From: Arenicola marina
Lineage: Eukaryota; Annelida; Polychaeta; Arenicolidae
Length of the DNA stretch: 64,000 nt
Direction of reading: 5' to 3'
Assembly (NCBI GenBank): GCA_964019135.1
Contig: OZ025256.1
Coordinates: forward strand, 15,135,911 to 15,199,910
Shown here: positions 1 through 12,100 of the stretch, one piece after another
Layout: each line of letters opens with the position of its first letter
How positions within the stretch are numbered: position 1 is the first letter of the stretch
Notes under the pieces: generated by a model
Seen by the model: only the letters and a program-made list of their open reading frames with translations
Told to the model about the DNA's origin: nothing
Database searches by the model: none
Position numbers and translations under genes: made by a program

Positions 1-1056
1 CCACCCCCACCTACACCCCCACAGTCCCTGTCTCTAAGCTATCATCGCCGGCATGCCCGTCATCCGGGTGTGGCTGTCCCGCCGGGTCAGTGCCGCCACC
101 CCCACCTACACCCTCTCAGTCCCTGTCTCTAAGCTATCATCGCCGGCATGCCCGTCATCCGGGTGTGGCTGTCCCGCCAGGTCAGTGCCGCCACCCCCAC
201 CTACACCCCCACAGTCCCTGTCTCTAAGCTATCATCGCCGGCATGCCCGTCATCCGGGTGTGGCTGTCCCGCCAGGTCAGTGCCGCCACCCCCACCTACA
301 CCCCCTCAGTCCCTGTCTCTAAGCTATCATCGCCGGCATGCCCGTCATCCGGGTGTGGCTGTCCCGCCGGGTCAGTGCCGCCACCCCCACCTACACCCTC
401 TCAGTCCCTGTCTCTAAGCTATCATCGCCGGCATGCCCGTCATCCGGGTGTGGCTGTCCCGCCGGGTCAGTGCCGCCACCCCCACCTACACCCTCTCAGT
501 CCCTGTCTCTAAGCTATCATCGCCGGCATGCCCGTCATCCGGGTGTGGCTGTCCCGCCGGGTCAGTGCCGCCACCCCCACCTACACCCTCTCAGTCCCTG
601 TCTCTAAGCTATCATCGCCGGCATGCCCGTCATCCGGCTGTGGCTGTCCCGCCGGGTCAGTGCCGCCACCCCCACCTACACCCCATCAGTCCCTGTCTCT
701 AAGCTATCATCGCCGGCATGCCCGTCATCCGGGTGTGGCTGTCCCGCCGGGTCAGTGCCGCCACCCCCACCTACACCCTCTCAGTCCCTGTCTCTAAGCT
801 ATCATCGCCGGCATGCCCGTCATCCGGCTGTGGCTGTCCCGCCGGGTCAGTGCCGCCACCCCCACCTACACCCCATCAGTCCCTGTCTCTAAGCTATCAT
901 CGCCGGCATGCCCGTCATCCGGGTGTGGCTGTCCCGCCAGGTCAGTGCCACCACCCCCACCTACACCCCCTCAGTCCCTGTCTCTAAGCTATCATCGCCG
1001 GCATGCCCGTCATCCGGGTGTGGCTGTCCCGCCAGATCAGTGCCGCCACCCCCACC
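1..1056 (+). repeat. 95-bp minisatellite made of the NNT exon end plus splice donor
   Basis: Eleven near-identical 95-bp units; the ATGCCCGTCATCCGG core recurs at 53, 148, 243 and so on to 1003. Each unit holds 45 nt reading IIAGMPVIRVWLSRQ, followed by GTCAGTG and 50 nt of intron-like sequence. From memory, vertebrate NNT reads IIAGMPVLEVWKSKQ immediately before VIVMKR, and VIVMKR is what the next exon at 1125 encodes. The unit is therefore the end of the penultimate NNT exon plus its 5' splice site. A pyrimidine-rich stretch ending CTCTAAG precedes the exon-like part, so each unit also resembles a miniature exon. Some copies keep CAG/GTCAGT and others read CGG/GTCAGT. The true penultimate exon may lie before the window. 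Unit length is not a multiple of three. Confidence 0.9.
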
Positions 1057-1124
1057 CCACTCCCATCCCCACTTAAACACCTAAAAACACCAACATTTCA
1101 TTTGATTTCCTTTCTGCCGGCCAG

Positions 1125-1277
1125 GTGATTGTGATGAAGCGGACTCTGGGCGTGGGATACGCTGCCGTCGACAACCCCATCTTCTTCAAGGACAACTCCA
1201 GCATGTTGCTAGGCGACGCGAAGAAGACGTGCGACGCTCTGTTGGAGAAGACGCGGAGCTACTACAGCGACAAATAA
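1125..1277 (+). CDS. NNT: NAD(P) transhydrogenase, mitochondrial: last coding exon
   Basis: The final 50 codons and TAA stop of proton-translocating NAD(P)+ transhydrogenase, an inner mitochondrial membrane enzyme that uses the proton gradient to reduce NADP+ with NADH. The exon follows an AG at 1123-1124 and starts [20 protein letters not shown]. It continues with [15 protein letters not shown] and ends SYYSDK. This is the C-terminal NADP(H)-binding domain III, where the GYAAVDNP and GDAKKT segments are highly conserved. Only the C-terminus is in the window; the rest lies upstream. The preceding intron is filled by a minisatellite that copies the end of the previous exon. It is convergent with the DUF885 gene. 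Confidence 0.95.
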   Translation: MIVMKRTLGVGYAAVDNPIFFKDNSSMLLGDAKKTCDALLEKTRSYYSDK

Positions 1278-2440
1278 CCGCCGAGAAACGTCTAGCAGCT
1301 ATCATGTATTAATTTAGTCTTTGACGAAACGTCTCTAAATGTCTCTATTTCTCCTGTTTCTGCGGTCTATAGGGAACTAGAGTACACGTAGTTTCTTCCA
1401 TAGCTTTGGCCGTGGTGTCCCTTGTTAAAGTTCACACGGGTTTGCCGGGGTCAGTCGTTGTCCTTGTGAGATTCGCTTACGCAAGGTTGTTTGACTTTAA
1501 TATTTTTGCTGATTGCGCACAAATTTGTGACAGTCGATCTCCTTGCAAAAAAAACCCAAACTGCGCTTGGATACCTTGGAAGTAAGGCTTGTTATTGTTA
1601 TAGTTCGTGTGTCACTGATATCAGTTACTTATCCGGCTTCTACCGGGATGGGTGTTGTCGGTTACAATCATGTCATTCAGCAAACAATAGAAATAACAGA
1701 AAATTGTTTTCGCAATTTTGGTTTCGATATGAACTGTAAGAAACAAAAATACATAAGGTCACCATTTGCACATCACTGTATCGTTAAAAACGGCTTTGAA
1801 AATCAAGTGGGTAAAATGTATTCGGTGGCATATTGTGGTCATATTGGCTGTCACGGGTACATTGGGAGTGTTCACGGCCAGCGTATTGCTGCTAAGACGG
1901 TCAATGCTCGTTGCTAAGACGGTTAAAGCCGTTGCTAAGACGCCAAGGCTTTTGCTAAGACAGTTATGACCGTTGCCAAGACATTCGTCGTTGCTAAGGC
2001 CATTGGTTGACGGATTGGCAGGGTCCAGTGCCGTACATCGAGGCAGAATCATGTCACGTGATAAATGTATTAGATACTTAAATTATTTGAATGTCACACT
2101 ATTGCCGTCTGACGTAACTCGCATTGTGAGTCTTTTTTTTTGGGATAACCTCATATCGTGGAGGTGTTTATTTGACCAAACCATTGTACAGCACTATTGA
2201 AGGGCTTGCACGGGGCAACATCCGAGGTCCGCCCAAGATTTCTAAAGAGCAACAGAAATAAAATCTCTTTCACACTACAATTATGCAGAATCTGATAAAG
2301 TATGAATGGACGGTGAAGGGCGATAAAGATCTGAGATATCAGGGAAAGCAATGAGTAAGATATGGACAGGTAGACGTCTAACTGTTTATCTGTTGTGTGT
2401 CAGAGAGTCGGGAATTACGAAGTTAATAAAAAATATATTT
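1278..2440 (+). other. NNT 3' UTR / downstream region
   Basis: No coding sequence is recognised after the NNT stop. Poly(A)-signal-like AATAAA hexamers occur on the + strand at 2257-2262 and 2425-2430, so the 3' UTR could run about 1.0-1.2 kb. Short ORFs here have no recognisable features. Confidence 0.5.
1888..1997 (+). repeat. Degenerate short tandem repeat in the NNT 3' region
   Basis: About five to six imperfect copies of a roughly 18-21-bp unit with core GTTGCTAAGAC. The core is variously followed by GGTCAATGC, GGTTAAAGCC, GCCAAGGC or AGTTATGACC. If the NNT transcript reaches the downstream poly(A) signals, the repeat is transcribed. Confidence 0.6.
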
Positions 2441-3160
2441 TAAAATGAGGATTTCACGCTTTGTCCTTATTTCTGACAATTATTGTGTAGTGTGCTAGTA
2501 AGTGATTGAAATTATAATAATTTCGAGAAAAAATTCATTATTACGCAGAACCAGACCGCACAAAATTGCTTAACGCTGAGTTGCAAACACATCCGGACTG
2601 TTTTGTCGGCGAAAAACTACAAACACGTTTTGGAGATTGGGAACTATTTGTAGGGCGCATGTTCTCTGTTGAGTATGGCAATCTTTGTCTGAATGTGGCC
2701 CGTGCCGTTATCAACCAATCAGCGGGCCCCTTCCCTCCACTTTATATTAGTGGGGACTTGTGATCAAATGCGCGCCATTTTCGAGTTGTCGCCAATAAAT
2801 ATATTGTTTCAAATTACACAATTTTGTGCAAAAGTCCCATTGAAGCGGACCTCCGTGGTGTTCAGTGTGCCAACACATGCGTCGATAAAACTAGTTTTAT
2901 TTCCTCATGAGTTTAGAGGTATTCTAATTTAAGTACATGTAACAATTACTTTTCTAAATTCTACTTAATTTTATAAGGTTAAATTTAAATTATTTACAGG
3001 TTCATTTTAAATATCTTGTAATTCCTTCAAATCAATTGACGAATTCGTTTATTTAATTTCTGCCGTATTAACGTTACTTTACGTATTTGAAGATGGCCAT
3101 AACTCCTTTCCGTCTGTTATTAAAATATATATAACAAAATACATTACACTTCTCACCGCC
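2441..3160. other. Intergenic spacer between two convergent genes
   Basis: AT-rich sequence between the probable NNT poly(A) site and the stop codon of the minus-strand DUF885 gene. Only the minus-strand poly(A) signal at 3048-3053 was recognised. Confidence 0.4.
3048..3053 (-). promoter_or_regulatory. Poly(A) signal of the DUF885 gene
   Basis: TTTATT on the + strand is AATAAA on the minus strand, about 108 nt past the DUF885 stop codon. This is a usual distance for a short 3' UTR. Confidence 0.55.
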
Positions 3161-6100
3161 TCAATGCATAATGGCTAAAGTAATGCATCCCATAACAAGA
3201 AGTATTTTATTAGCAAACTCGATACGAGTTGCTCCGGACATTTCTGCTTCGATCCAGTTGTTTATGTGATCCTCGATGATGGAAAGTGGAGCCCGGGAGA
3301 AATCCAGAATCTTGCTGTGGAAATCTCGGATGTCGAATTCATCGCCTTAAATAATATCAAAGTAATAACTTATAATAATAGTTTGTAAATTGTACATAGT
3401 GTCACTGATATGTTGACCGAATTAACTTGTGATCACTGGGGTTGTCCATTGCGAGTATTTCATGAAGAGAAAGGAATCAAATTATGCTAGTGGAAATGCT
3501 TGGAGCAATTGCGGGGTGGGGGGGGGGGGGACTGAATAATCTAGGGTCAAATGTCACATGACCGTATCAAGGTTATTTCTTTCCACCGGTCTTCCAAAAT
3601 GGAGCCTTTTAATCAAGTACCAAACGACGTACGCAGCTAAGTTAAGCTACGCTAAGTATCTGAACAAGAACAAATTCAATCTCTAACTCATACCCAAGGA
3701 TTCTTGAGCTCTTTTTTTCAGTTCCTTGATCTTCAGCTCCCCAATTTTGTAGGAACACGCCTGGAAGAAATCGAAAACGAAAACATTAAAATAATAATCA
3801 TGACATCACGCGAGAGGAGAGGCACCGGTGTTACATAGACCTACTGCCCAGAACCACATTGTTAAAGTGGGACGCTTTGAACTCTGAACTCTGAACTTTG
3901 AACTGTTGTAGGTCACATCGCGACAATGAGAAGGGTCAAGGCACACATGAGCCATATGAGCCATGTCCCCGGGCGTAACCCAGGGGCGGATCCTGGGGGG
4001 GGGGGGGGGGGGGTTAGGGGGGTTCCCCTTGGGAACCAGAACATACAACATACATGTTACTATACATGTTAAAACCCCAAGTCTTCAGAGAGCACCCCCC
4101 CCCCCTTGGGAAACTGAACATACACTGTTAAAGTCGGGTTCTCCAAGGCCCCCCCCCGGTCACAAGTCTTCAGAGCAGCCCCCCCACCCCCGGTCGCAAG
4201 TTTTTCAGAGAGCACACCCCCCGGTCGGAAGTTTTCAGAGAGCAATCCCCCCCTTGGCAAATTCCTAGATCCGCCCCTGTAACCCCCTATTCATTGCGAA
4301 GCAAGACATGGGATTTTTACCATGCACCTGCAAGGAGACATTTGCACAGCCATGTGGGATTCCAAGCATGTACCCGGCGATGGGACTGGCCTACCAGAGC
4401 ACACTCGACAATAGCCGAACGCGCTACCCACTGGGCCACGAAGGGACCCCTCTGCACAGTTAAATGGCGCATGAGCTACGTAATGCCACATATAGATGTT
4501 ATGTGACACTGTATCATTGTTACGTGACACTGGATGTCATGTGACACTGTATAGATGTCAGGTGACACCGTATAGATGTCAGGTGACACTGCATAGATAC
4601 AGAAATCAGCAAACATTTTACGGGCTCCCACTTCGTTTTTATACGTTTATATCGCGATGTTAAAATACCTTTTGAAGATTTCGTTACATGTTCTTCGATG
4701 TTATAATGATATCTTATAAATGAAAGAGCACCTTGACAGGAAATATTGGTGTTACAGCATTTACAAATGTATATATATCTCTTTACAATCAAAATAATAT
4801 GATTACTCAGTAGCTTGTTATCAAAGGGTGCTAAATTTCCAAGTATGACGTTTGGTCCCGTTAAATCAACATTGAAATTACAAAGCGAGTCAAACACAAT
4901 ACTAAGCTCAGTCCATACAGCATTTACAACCGGACACTCCCAGAAGATATGTACGATTGTCTCAGGTTTATCCGCGCAAAAGGTACAAGAATCAGTGTCT
5001 AATATATTACATTTCTTAAGCCATAGTTTCGTTATCAGTGTTCTAGTCAGTATTAAATATTGGAAACTCCTCAATTTACTTTCTATTGAACATAGGTATG
5101 GCAGTTTATACATCTGCTTCCAGTTGATATTTGCCATGTTAAGATCTTGTTCCCACCTCTGTTCATTATTGCACGTGAATGGAATAGTCCGTACACGGTG
5201 TTGGTAAGCAAAAGAACATACTTTGGGAACTATCATAATTGACTTTAGACATTCACAACCTTGATTATTACTTTTAAACATTGAACCTGCTTGCAGTGGT
5301 ACGCTTCTAATCAGTGTTTCGTAATCTAGAAAGTTCATAGACATATTAAAGTTCTTTTGAAATTGTGACCAAGTTAAGAATGAGCCATTGTCATCTAATA
5401 AGTCGTTAACATACATGACACCATGTTCGATAAATACCTGTTTACGCGAAACAATATTAGAAGATGTGATAAAACTAGAATTCCATAGTGGGTATTCAGG
5501 TACGGTTTGCTTTGATAATACAAGTTTATGTTTATACCAGGCGTAAAACACTTCTTTCCAAAATGGGTTTTGGGTCTTGTCTCCCATGTGTTTAAGGGAG
5601 ATTTCGTCTAATTCCCAACATAAGTTTTTTTCCGTGCAGACCACACTGCAGAACAGTTGTTGCCATTTCCCATCACCTTCGATTAATCGCTTTATCCAGC
5701 ATATTTTTAAAGCATCAATAAATATCAACAAGTTTGTTAACTTTACACCTCCAAATTCAATATCCTGAGCCAATCTATTCAAAGAAATTTTACATTTTTT
5801 GCCCCAAATAAATGTTTTGAAGATGTTTTCTAATTTCGTTATCACTGCACTCGAAGGGGATGGAAGCACCGATAATATATGTACCAATTTCGGGATAAAA
5901 AGTGATTTCACAATTGTAACTTTCCCGTGTAATGATAGCTTTCTTTTAGCGTAGATATTACAAAGTCGTGTTATTTCTTCCAGTTTACTATCATAATTCT
6001 TAGCATACATGTCATCCATATGGGCAGAGAAAGAGATTCCTAACAATTTGAATTCTGATACCCACTCTAGAGATTCATCTATACATACTTTGAACTTTGG

Positions 6101-9100
6101 CTTCTTTCCCAGCCAAACAGCTTTGGTTTTAGATAGATTCAGTCTTAATCCTGAGCATCTTTCAAAGTTATTAAAGAGCGTAAGTGCTGATCTTAAACTG
6201 TCTTTCGTGCCGTCCAGTAGCAGAAACGTGTCGTCAGCGTAATGGCCAATCTTGTATAGAATATTTCTTATGCTGATACCTTTACACGATGAACAGTTTT
6301 GTACAGCACGCGAAAGTGGTTCAATCGCTAAAAGAAACAAGTAAGATGATAAGGGGTCCCCTTGTCTACAACCTCTAGTTATGGTAAAAAACTGAGAGAA
6401 AAATCCGTTATTTATAACACAGCTGCGAGAATCTTTCATACATAGATCGACATAAGACAAAAAATTATCACCAAAGTTATGGACTTGCAAGACTTTTCTT
6501 AGGTAGCGCCACTCTATCGAGTCGAAGGCCTTTTCAAAGTCAATTAATAAGAGCATACCAGTCATGTTTTTCCTGGATAATTCAAACATAACATCGTAAA
6601 TTAATCTGGTATTTTCGCCTATGTATCTGCCCTTAAGAAATCCCTTTTGACAATCACTAATCACAGATGGTAACACCTCCTTTAATCTCTTGGCTATCAC
6701 TCCCGAAATTATTTTATAATCTGTGTTAAGTAATGTTATCGGTCTCCAGTTTGCCAGGTGCTCTCTGGCCTTGTCTCCCTTTGGAATACAAGTTATAATA
6801 CCCTGTTGTTGAATAGTTGATAACTGTTTATTTTTTACAGCGTAGTGTATACTTCTTACTAAGAAATGTCCCAGGTCTCTCCAGAAAAAAATGTAAAATT
6901 CTGGTGGAAAACCATCTGAACCTGGAGTTTTATTTCGTTTCATCTTTGATAAAACGTCCTTAATATCGCTATCATTTATATCAGAATCTAGCTGTTGTTT
7001 TTGAGATTCGTTTATGGGTTTGATATTTTCAGGGCATAGAAATTGTTCTACGATATTTGCATCCGTCTTGCGCGAAGAATATAGTTGTTTATAAAACTTC
7101 ATTTGTTCCTGAAGAATTGTTTCTTCATCGGCAATAGTTTTTCCATTTATATTTACCTTATTAATGACCTTTTTGGTGTAATTACGTTTTTCTAAATTGA
7201 AGAAGAATTGCGTAGGTTTTTCACCTTCTTCATATATATGTGCTCTTTCCCTCAGCATTCTAAATTTGTATTTGCTGAGTCTAAGTGTTTCTAACTCATT
7301 GTGTTTGATTTGTAGCAGATTACCACAATCATTATCGCCTCTCTCTAGATCCTTAATTTCGTTTTCAAGTCTACTCTCTTTCTTATTATCTTCTCGTTTC
7401 TTGAACGAAGCATATGATATGCTCTTTCCTCTAATTTCCATCTTGAGTGTTTCCAAGAATATCTGATCATTAATAAAGAATGGGACATCTGGTGATAGAA
7501 TGTCGTGCTGGGGCTGAGCGTATTGTTTAATGGCATCTGTTATACAAGTTTTAACGATATTAACATATTCTACATCTCCTAAAAGTGATGTGTTTAGCTT
7601 CCAAAAGCCTTTCCCCCTTCTAAATTCTGATCCCTTTAGCCTAAGTATTACACATGAATGATCAGTTCTATACCCGGGGATGATGTCACATTTTATCGTT
7701 AAAGCGGAAATATCTTGCGTTACAAGGAAATAATCTAATCTCGATCTCTGGGAGGTTTTCTTGGGGTTAATCCAAGTAAAGTGCCTTTTTTTGGGATGTG
7801 ATAGCCGCCAGATATCAGATAGTTCAAAAGCCTCTATCAAGTTTAGCACCTTTTGCCTAGCTTTACAATTGTTATTTCGCTTATAATTGATCGTATCAAG
7901 TTTATAATCTTGAACAAGATTCCAATCGCCACAGATTATGATCGAAGCATTGTCGAAATTATTAACTTGTCCTTGAAATCTATCATAAAAATCGGGTCGG
8001 TCATTATTTGGACCATATAACGTGACAAGCGTAACCCTTAGCTTACCTATTGTGACATCTAGGATTATATAATTACTTTCAGGATCAATAACAGAGTCAA
8101 ATATCTCATATTGAGCATTCTTAGAAAACATTATAGCGCACCCTCTGCTTTCCGTCGAATTGCAGCTAAATATACATTCATTTCCCCAGTCATTCTTGTA
8201 CGTCTCTTTCAGATTCTCACTAATATGAACATCTTGTAAGCAGTATATAGAAGCTTTTTTGTCATATAGCCATTCAAAAACATCGATACGTTTTTGTCTT
8301 GTGGCTAATCCCCGTACATTCATACTATATATTTCAAATGTATCAGTCATTAATTATAAATATATAAAGTTTCCAAATTGCCTAATGTACATTGAATATT
8401 GAAAAGTTTGCGTGCATGCATTTTCACTGTTGTATTTAAGCTAGTCTCCATAGAGAAGAAGATGAATATACAAATAACCTGCATTGACAAGTGTATAAAG
8501 GGAGAAGGGAAAAAAAGAGTTTAATTTAGGAACAAAGGAAACAAACAGAAAAGAATTTAAACTTAGCTATAAGATAAGAAAAGGATGACAAGAGAAGAAG
8601 AGAGCAAAAGGAAAAGAGAAAAAAAAAGAGGAAGAAAGGTGTCAAAAAGCGTGTGACGAAGAAAGAGAGGCTACTTCGTCAGTGTAGCTTCACCCGTTGC
8701 AGCCCATAAAATAACATGTCGACGGGCGCAAGTGTTAGCTCTGCCTTAAATTGAAATGTATAACAAGAACTTAATTCGCGAGGTGTACTCGATTTCTCAA
8801 GCTCACTGCACAGTCTCTTTCTTGGCCCACACGGCCAGTGCTCTTTCGGTGGCCTCGTCTATCTACTGTATAGATGTTATGTGTCACTGTATAGATGTTA
8901 TGTGACACTATAGATGTCAGGTGCCACCGTATAGATGTCAGGTGACACTGTATAGATGTTATGTGACACTGTATAGATGTTATGTGACACTGTATAGATG
9001 TTATGTGACACTGTATAGATGTCAGGTGACACTATAGATGTCAGGTGACACTATAGATGTCAGGTGACACTGTATAGATGTCAGGTGACACTGTATAACT

Positions 9101-12100
9101 GTCAGGTGACACTATATATTTCAGGCTACACGGTATAGATGTCAGGTGACACTATATAGATGTCAGGTGACACCGTATAGATGTCAGGTGACACTGTATA
9201 GATGCTATGTGACACTATAGATGTCAGGTAACTGTATAGATGTCAGGTGACACTGTATAGATGTCAGGTGACACTGTATAGATGTCAGGTGACACTGTAT
9301 AGATGTCAGGGGACACTGTTTAGATGTCAGGTGACACTGTTTAGATGTCAGGTGACACTGTTAAGATGTCAGGTGACACTGTTACGATGTCAGGTGACAC
9401 TATAGATGTTCTGTGACACTGTATAGATGTCAGGTGACACTAGATGTCACGTGACACTTTATAAATGTTCTGTGACACTGTATAGATGTCAGGTGACACT
9501 GTATAGATGTTATGTGACACTGTATAGATGTCAGGTGACACTGTATAGATGTCAGGTGACACTATATAGATGTCACGTGGCACTGTATAGATGTCAGGTG
9601 ACACTGTATAGATGTTATGTGACACTGTATAGATGTCAGGTGACACTGTATAGATGTTATGTGACACTGTATAGATGTCAGGTGACACTGTTTAGATGTC
9701 AGGTGACACTGTTTAGATGTCAGGTGACACTGTTAAGATGTCAGGTGACACTGTTACGATGTCAGGTGACACTATAGATGTTCTGTGACACTGTATAGAT
9801 GTCAGGTGACACTAGATGTCACGTGACACTTTATAAATGTTCTGTGACACTGTATAGATGTCAGGTGACACTGTATAGATGTTATGTGACACTGTATAGA
9901 TGTCAGGTGACACTGTATAGATGTCAGGTGACACTATATAGATGTCACGTGGCACTGTATAGATGTCAGGTGACACTGTATAGATGTTATGTGACACTGT
10001 ATAGATGTCAGGTGACACTGTATAGATGTCAGGTGACACTATATAGATGTCACGTGGCACTGTATAGATGTCAGGTGACACTGTATAGATGTTATGTGAC
10101 ACTGTATAGATGTCAGGTGACACTGTATAGATGTCAGGTGACACTATATAGATGTCACGTGGCACTGTATAGATATCAGGTGACACTGTATAGATGTTAT
10201 GTGACACTGTATAGATGTCAGGTGACACTGTATAGATGTTATGTGACACTGTATAGATGTCAGGTGACACTGTATAGATGCCAGGTGACACTGTATAGAT
10301 GTCAGGTGACACTGTATAGATGTCAGGTGACACTGTATAGATGCCAGGTGACACTGTATAGATGTCAGGTGACACTGTATAGATGTCAGGTGACACTGTA
10401 TAGATGTCAGGTGACACTGTATAGATGTCAGGTGACACTGTATAGATGTCAGGTGACACTGTAAAAATGTGACCATATAAGTCATGTAATTGCAATATGA
10501 ACGTACAAATACATTTACAAGTAATGTTACTGGGTCAATTCTGAGAGCATTGCATCGGAGCGTTATTTAGAAATTCCCCAATGATGTCACAAGATTGACA
10601 GGTGAGCTGTGATGCAGTCCGTAGGCATCTGTTGTCGAGGGCGTGTATTGTTCCCATGGTTGTGTTTTTCGAGTTCAAGCCATCCTATGAGCAGAGAGAA
10701 TCTTGAGTCTCAATGAAAAAGCACATGCGTTTGTATAAAAAGCACATGCGTTTGTATTCCCCTTTGACGTAACTTTCCTCGCTCCCAGAATTTAAATCGG
10801 CATGCGCGAAAACAAGTGGAAAAAGTATTTCCTTCTACTATTTGGGGCATTATATAGCTCGATAATATAAGCGTGGAAGCACAGAAGAATAATGTGAGCT
10901 AAAGTTAATATGAGCTAAAGTTGTTTTGGCGTGGCACCAACTGGCATTTTCAGATTACCTATTTCGTCATGACTAACATAAAGCAAGCCACGAGGACTGT
11001 AGAACATGACGCCTCATTCACAACGATTAAATGTTTGGCACAAAACAATGTTCGATTCCAACTTTTGGAGAATTCGAAAGCGCACTCACTTGACCCGGCC
11101 AGCTGATGTACCTGTTGACCTCATTCTCTATTTCCATTGCACTGAGTGTCGTGTGATTGGCCATGTACTCCATGGCTCGCGGCTTACCCCACCTGGCACA
11201 TGAAGGTATGAAAGGGAGCTTGTTCACATGGAGATATCTCATTGTCATCATTACATTATAATACTAATGATAATACAATGACACTTATTACACTAAAGGT
11301 ACTAATGATAATACAATGACACTGATTGTACTAAAGATACTAATGACAATACAATGACACTGATTGTACTAAAGATACTAATGATAATGATAATAATGAT
11401 AATGATAATAATGATACTTATGATAATAACGATACGAATGATACCAATGATGCGAATGCTACTAAAGATACAAAATATACTAAAGATACTAATGATACTA
11501 CTGTTACTAAATAAGCTACTGTTACTAAGATACTAATGATAATGATGCTAAGATACTAATGATATTGATACTAAGTTACTAATGACACTAAGGATACTAA
11601 TGATACTAAAGATAATAATGATGCTGAAAAAACTAATGATACTAATCGCATTAATGATACTAATGATATTAATGATACTAATGACACTAATGATACTAAT
11701 GACACTAAAGATACTAATGATAACGCTAATGATACTAAATATACGAAAGGTACTAATGATACTACTGTTAATAAAGATACTACTTTTACTAAAGATACTA
11801 ATGGTACTAAGATACTAATGATACTAAAGATAAACTAAAGATAATAATGATACTGAAGAAACTAATGATATTAATGATATTAATTATACTAATGGTATTA
11901 ATGATACTAAAGATACTAATGATAACGCTAATGATACTACATGTACGAAAGATACTAAGATACAAAGATACAAAAGATACTAATGGTACTAAAAATACTA
12001 TTGATACTAAAGATACTAGCTAGAGATACTAATGATACTAGAGATACTAATGATAATAATGACAATAATGGTAATGATAATGGTGTTATAGCGAAATTAT

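Noticed and set aside
53-1076. Series of overlapping 87-89-codon ORFs starting MPVIRVWLSRR
   Set aside because: They are frames through the 95-bp array. Only the short IIAGMPVIRVWLSRQ part of each unit derives from coding sequence, and the rest is intron-like.
8863-10463. CRISPR array
   Set aside because: The repeat is contiguous without unique spacers and sits in a eukaryotic intron.
9427-10495. Long ORFs of heptapeptide repeats on both strands
   Set aside because: The 21-bp unit is a multiple of three without stops, so all are composition artefacts in an intron.
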